A stretch of 64,000 nucleotides of DNA, taken from positions 1 to 64,000 of the forward strand of contig CAVZTJ010000009.1 in NCBI GenBank assembly GCA_963778075.1, written 5' to 3'. Below the pieces are notes generated by a model, which was not told the DNA's origin, searched no databases, and saw nothing but the letters and a program-made list of their open reading frames with translations. Both the position numbers and the translations under genes were made by a program. Every line of letters starts with the position of its first letter. The stretch's first letter is position 1. Below, piece by piece: positions 62,916 through 64,000 of this stretch. Source of the stretch: JASHPR01 sp963778075 (GTDB taxonomy: Bacteria > Actinomycetota > Actinomycetes > Streptosporangiales > Streptosporangiaceae).

Positions 62916-64000
62916 ATGCGGGACCAGAAAGCGCGAAGTGCTCTGCTTCCTGGCGAGGTCCCGGTGGCGCTGAACCAGCACGGTGCCCCGCCGTGGCCCC
63001 TGGCGGGCGGCGGCGAGTCCACCGTCGACGACCTGCACGCGAGTGCCCGGCAGTTCATCACGCTGTTCCACGCCGAGAATCGCGCGGGCCCGCCCTTCCA
63101 GCGGCTCTGGCGGGTCCACCGCGAGATCGAGGAGACCGGGACCTACTGGCACACCCCGGAGGAGCTGGCCTTCGGTGCCCGTGCCGCATGGCGGAACAGC
63201 ACCCGGTGCATCGGCCGCCCGTACTGGCACAGCCTGGAGGTGCGCGATCGCCGCGAGGTCGCCTCGGCGCCGGCCATCGCGGCCGAGTGCACCGCGCACC
63301 TGCGTGAGGCGACGAACAGCGGCCAGATCCGCCCGATGATCACCGTGTTCGCGCCGGACCGGCCGTACCTGCCCGGCCCGCGCATCATCAACTCCCAGCT
63401 GGTGCGGTACGCCGGCCATGAGACCGCGGACGGCGCGGTCGTCGGGGATCCGGCGAACGTGGAGGTCACCCGCCTTGCCCGTCATCTCGGCTGGTCCGGT
63501 GGCCTGCCGGCGAGCCGCTTCGACGTTCTCCCTCTGATCGTGGAGGAAGGCGGCGGCCTCGCCACGCTGCACGAGCTGCCCGCCGACGCGGTGCTCGAGG
63601 TGATGATCAGGCATCCGGATCTCGCCTGGTTCGCCGACCTCGGCCTGCGCTGGTACGCCGTGCCGATGATCAGCGACATGTACCTGGACATCGGCGGCGT
63701 GCGGTACCCGGCCGCGCCGTTCAACGGCTGGCACGTGTGCGCCGAGATCGGTTCCCGGGACCTCGGCGACGCCAGCCGCTACGACCAGCTTCGCCAGATC
63801 GCCCAGCAGCTGGGCCTGGCCATGGATCCGGGCCGGAGGCGGTGGAAGGACAGGGCGATGACCGAGCTCAACCTGGCGGTCCTGCACTCGTTCGCCGCGT
63901 CCGGGGTGACGATCTCTGATAATCACCCCGAGCTGGCGCGCCTTCTGCAGCACATGCGCCGCGAAGAGCGGCACGACCGGGCGTGCCCCGCGGACCAGAC
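62916..64000 (+). CDS. nos: Nitric oxide synthase oxygenase, cut by window edge
   Basis: The frame from ATG 62916 (GGAGG ten bases upstream) runs off the right end after 361 codons. It is a bacterial NOS oxygenase: heme-Cys motif WRNSTRCIGRPYW, QIRPMITVFAPDRPYLPGPR, IINSQLVRYAG, and the Arg-binding region RWYAVPMISDMYLDIGG with FNGWHVCAEIGSRDLGD containing the substrate Glu. There is no reductase domain before the edge. Bacterial NOS makes NO from arginine; in Streptomyces txt clusters it supplies a nitration step. Lying 171 bp after a SARP gene on the same strand, it may belong to a pathway beyond the window. Confidence 0.93.
   Translation, partial: MRDQKARSALLPGEVPVALNQHGAPPWPLAGGGESTVDDLHASARQFITLFHAENRAGPPFQRLWRVHREIEETGTYWHTPEELAFGARAAWRNSTRCIGRPYWHSLEVRDRREVASAPAIAAECTAHLREATNSGQIRPMITVFAPDRPYLPGPRIINSQLVRYAGHETADGAVVGDPANVEVTRLARHLGWSGGLPASRFDVLPLIVEEGGGLATLHELPADAVLEVMIRHPDLAWFADLGLRWYAVPMISDMYLDIGGVRYPAAPFNGWHVCAEIGSRDLGDASRYDQLRQIAQQLGLAMDPGRRRWKDRAMTELNLAVLHSFAASGVTISDNHPELARLLQHMRREERHDRACPADQ

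Noticed and set aside
59862..63974. A 1370-codon open frame on the minus strand across the SARP and NOS genes
   Set aside because: It is fully antisense to two clear protein families, contains no recognisable domain and reads as the low-complexity Arg/Gly/Pro/Val mix produced by third-position GC bias.

Overview
This window is from a high-GC actinobacterium, most likely a filamentous, spore-forming actinomycete. The evidence is the strong GC bias, frequent GTG starts, AfsR/SARP and XRE-NB-ARC-TPR regulators, a GerW/YtfJ-type sporulation protein, a TIGR03086 (mycothiol-type) fold protein and a PPOX/F420-type enzyme. Genus cannot be told from the sequence. No rRNA, tRNA or CRISPR array was seen.

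Layout. 1-1.32 kb: a broken ISL3-family transposase at the left edge. 1.4-3.7 kb: a GntR-ABC export operon with a palindromic operator. 4.0-11.7 kb: two divergent units, SDR - APC permease - Eis-like GNAT - Gfo/Idh/MocA - decayed aldehyde dehydrogenase on the minus strand and a glutamine-synthetase-like ligase on the plus strand, meeting at paired palindromes. This looks like a gamma-glutamylation-type amine or amino-acid utilisation locus that has lost its dehydrogenase. 12-19 kb: beta-carbonic anhydrase (frameshifted), a STAND regulator, a DHA2 drug exporter and a TIGR03086 protein. 19.3-23.6 kb: an ABC exporter divergent from an OmpR-type two-component system, with the same palindrome in front of both. 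24-31 kb: NuoF-ferredoxin fusion, a membrane-anchored repeat protein, GerW and another ABC exporter. 31-36.7 kb: a decayed zone with a broken sensor/regulator pair, a broken patatin and a broken secreted protein. 36.9-50.9 kb: ordinary accessory metabolism (EVE, hydrolases, FAD monooxygenase, KhtT-like protein, DrrAB-type exporter with a NarL-type two-component system, MenB, flavoprotein).

The most interesting region is 51.3-56.7 kb, a compact minus-strand RiPP operon: ThiF/E1-like protein with leader-binding N-terminus, M50-type membrane metalloprotease with a PqqD-like N-terminus, two small precursor-like peptides (43 and 52 aa), a perfect 22-bp hairpin, then YcaO and TfuA. The two peptides share an LDR motif. 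YcaO-TfuA pairs are known for backbone thioamidation, whereas E1-YcaO pairs make azolines; having both types of partner with these peptides may be undescribed.

The right end (59.1-64 kb) holds a large AfsR/SARP activator preceded by 38-bp tandem repeats, then a nitric oxide synthase oxygenase that runs off the edge, suggesting a neighbouring biosynthetic cluster.

Many reading frames here are broken by apparent one-base shifts while the downstream frame stays well conserved, and there is a 24-C homopolymer. Part of the pseudogene load may therefore be assembly error rather than decay.
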